Of a stretch of 64,000 bases of DNA, positions 63,417 to 64,000 are shown piece by piece. Location of the stretch: NCBI GenBank assembly GCA_018105865.1, contig CM030832.1:16209519-16273518 (forward strand), read 5' to 3'. Below the pieces are notes generated by a model. The model had not been told where the DNA came from. It did no database searches and saw only the letters and a program-made list of their open reading frames with translations. Origin of the DNA: Metaphire vulgaris. Lineage: Eukaryota > Annelida > Clitellata > Crassiclitellata > Megascolecidae. Made by a program: the position numbers and the translations under genes. Position 1 is the stretch's first letter. The number at the start of each line of letters is the position of its first letter.

Positions 63417-64000
63417 GATTGTTGCAATTCCATATACAATGGTATAGCAAAATCTAATGTGTAGAAGCTCCAAAGGATTCAAAATTCTGTAGCTCAGGCC
63501 ATTACTAAAACTCATAAGCATGATCACATTAAACCTGTTCTTAGCAAGTTACACTGGCTGCCCGTTGAACAGAGAGTTATATTCAAGACTAGTCTCCTGG
63601 TTTATAAAACATTGCAGTCCGGCCAACCTCAATATTTTAAATCTATGCTAGACCACCTAAAATATTCTCATTCAACAAGATTTGCTAATTCATTGTTAAA
63701 TATATCTAGAACCAACACTGAAATTAATAAGAGATATTTCTCTAATTCTAGCCCCAAAACATGGAACTCGCTTCCCTCGGCTGTCAGATTTTCCAAAGAA
63801 TTAGTATTTTCCAATCTAGACTAAAAACCCATCTCTTTAAATTAGCATATCCTCCATAGCTCTGCCTCGCTTTCTCAATGACTGATTCCTGGAATGACCT
63901 GGTCTTTTGCTGATGGATTTGAAGTACCATCGATTGATACCTTTAGAGTATTAGAGATGGTGCTATAAAAGTGCATAATTATTATTTATCTACATAGGTT

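Larger units (their letters stand above)
60685..63990 (+). mobile_element. L2-like LINE carrying two nested insertions
   Basis: Segment 1 (60685-60907) gives AAFDTIYHEVLLHRLENWFG, DWLKSYLQHRSHTAHCNG and a VPQGSVLGPILF-like end. Segment 2 (61807-62276) gives FYADDTQLF-like text in shifted frames, KKLSLNPSKTEFLFLGAPYD, LIPLANGIVTSRLDC. Segment 3 (63417-63990) gives PVEQRVIFKTSLLVYKTLQS, GQPQYFKSMLDHLKYSHSTR and SSPKTWNSLPSAVRF. A mariner (60908-61806) and an RTE-like LINE (62277-63416) separate them; without these the protein blocks follow in order. It is the same subfamily as 1800-2165 and 39.2-40.2 kb. Confidence 0.87.

Overview
This window is eukaryotic, from the nuclear genome of an animal. 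It has a multi-exon gene with GT-AG introns, and CR1/L2/RTE-like LINEs, hAT, piggyBac, Tc1/mariner and Ginger-like DNA transposons, tRNA-derived SINEs and long microsatellites. The mix suggests a repeat-rich invertebrate, plausibly marine, but I cannot name the phylum or species. There are no operons, bacterial-type genes or CRISPR arrays.

The only host gene I can support is an SLC17-family (sialin/vesicular-transporter-like) anion transporter on the + strand. Seven internal exons, at 8966-9208, 10017-10104, 17664-17756, 34246-34373, 37631-37783, 42350-42482 and 55985-56140, join in frame with compatible phases. They give 994 nt of coding sequence, about 331 codons, spread over 47 kb. The first and last coding exons are not visible and probably lie outside the window. 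The intron after 42482 has a GC donor; the other donors are GT.

Almost everything else is mobile DNA, much of it nested. 1-8960: piggyBac transposase remnant at the left edge, mariner remnant, and a patchwork of L2-like and CR1-like LINE pieces. 9-17.7 kb: hAT MITE, hAT and unassigned transposase remnants, a palindromic foldback element inside another inverted-repeat structure, and an RTE-like LINE carrying an L2-like insertion. 17.8-31.4 kb: CR1-like LINE, SINEs, several hAT-type elements with 8-bp target duplications (one holds a BED zinc-finger exon, one holds another hAT), and a 1-kb element bounded by mirrored (GT)n/(CA)n tracts. 31.4-34.2 kb: RTE-like LINE with 12-bp target duplication, a 5' inversion of the twin-priming type and a piggyBac-type element inserted at TTAA. 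34.6-37.0 kb: nearly complete DNA transposon with about 143-bp terminal inverted repeats, 8-bp target duplication and a transposase frame with one stop and one frameshift. 38-48 kb: L2-like LINEs (one twin-primed, one split by a hAT), a large hAT element and a CR1-like LINE. 48.4-50.3 kb: Ginger-like integrase transposon in a (TA)n tract, itself hit by an L2-like LINE. 50.4-60 kb: LINE 3' ends, piggyBac remnants and short CAGTGGCG hAT elements. 60.7-64 kb: an L2-like LINE split by a mariner with very long inverted repeats and by an RTE-like LINE.

The most unusual signal is a set of unrelated hAT-like elements, each with its own subterminal array of a short motif, usually of period 6. The second is the 34.6-37.0 kb transposase family, with a diverged relative at 11.9-12.3 kb.
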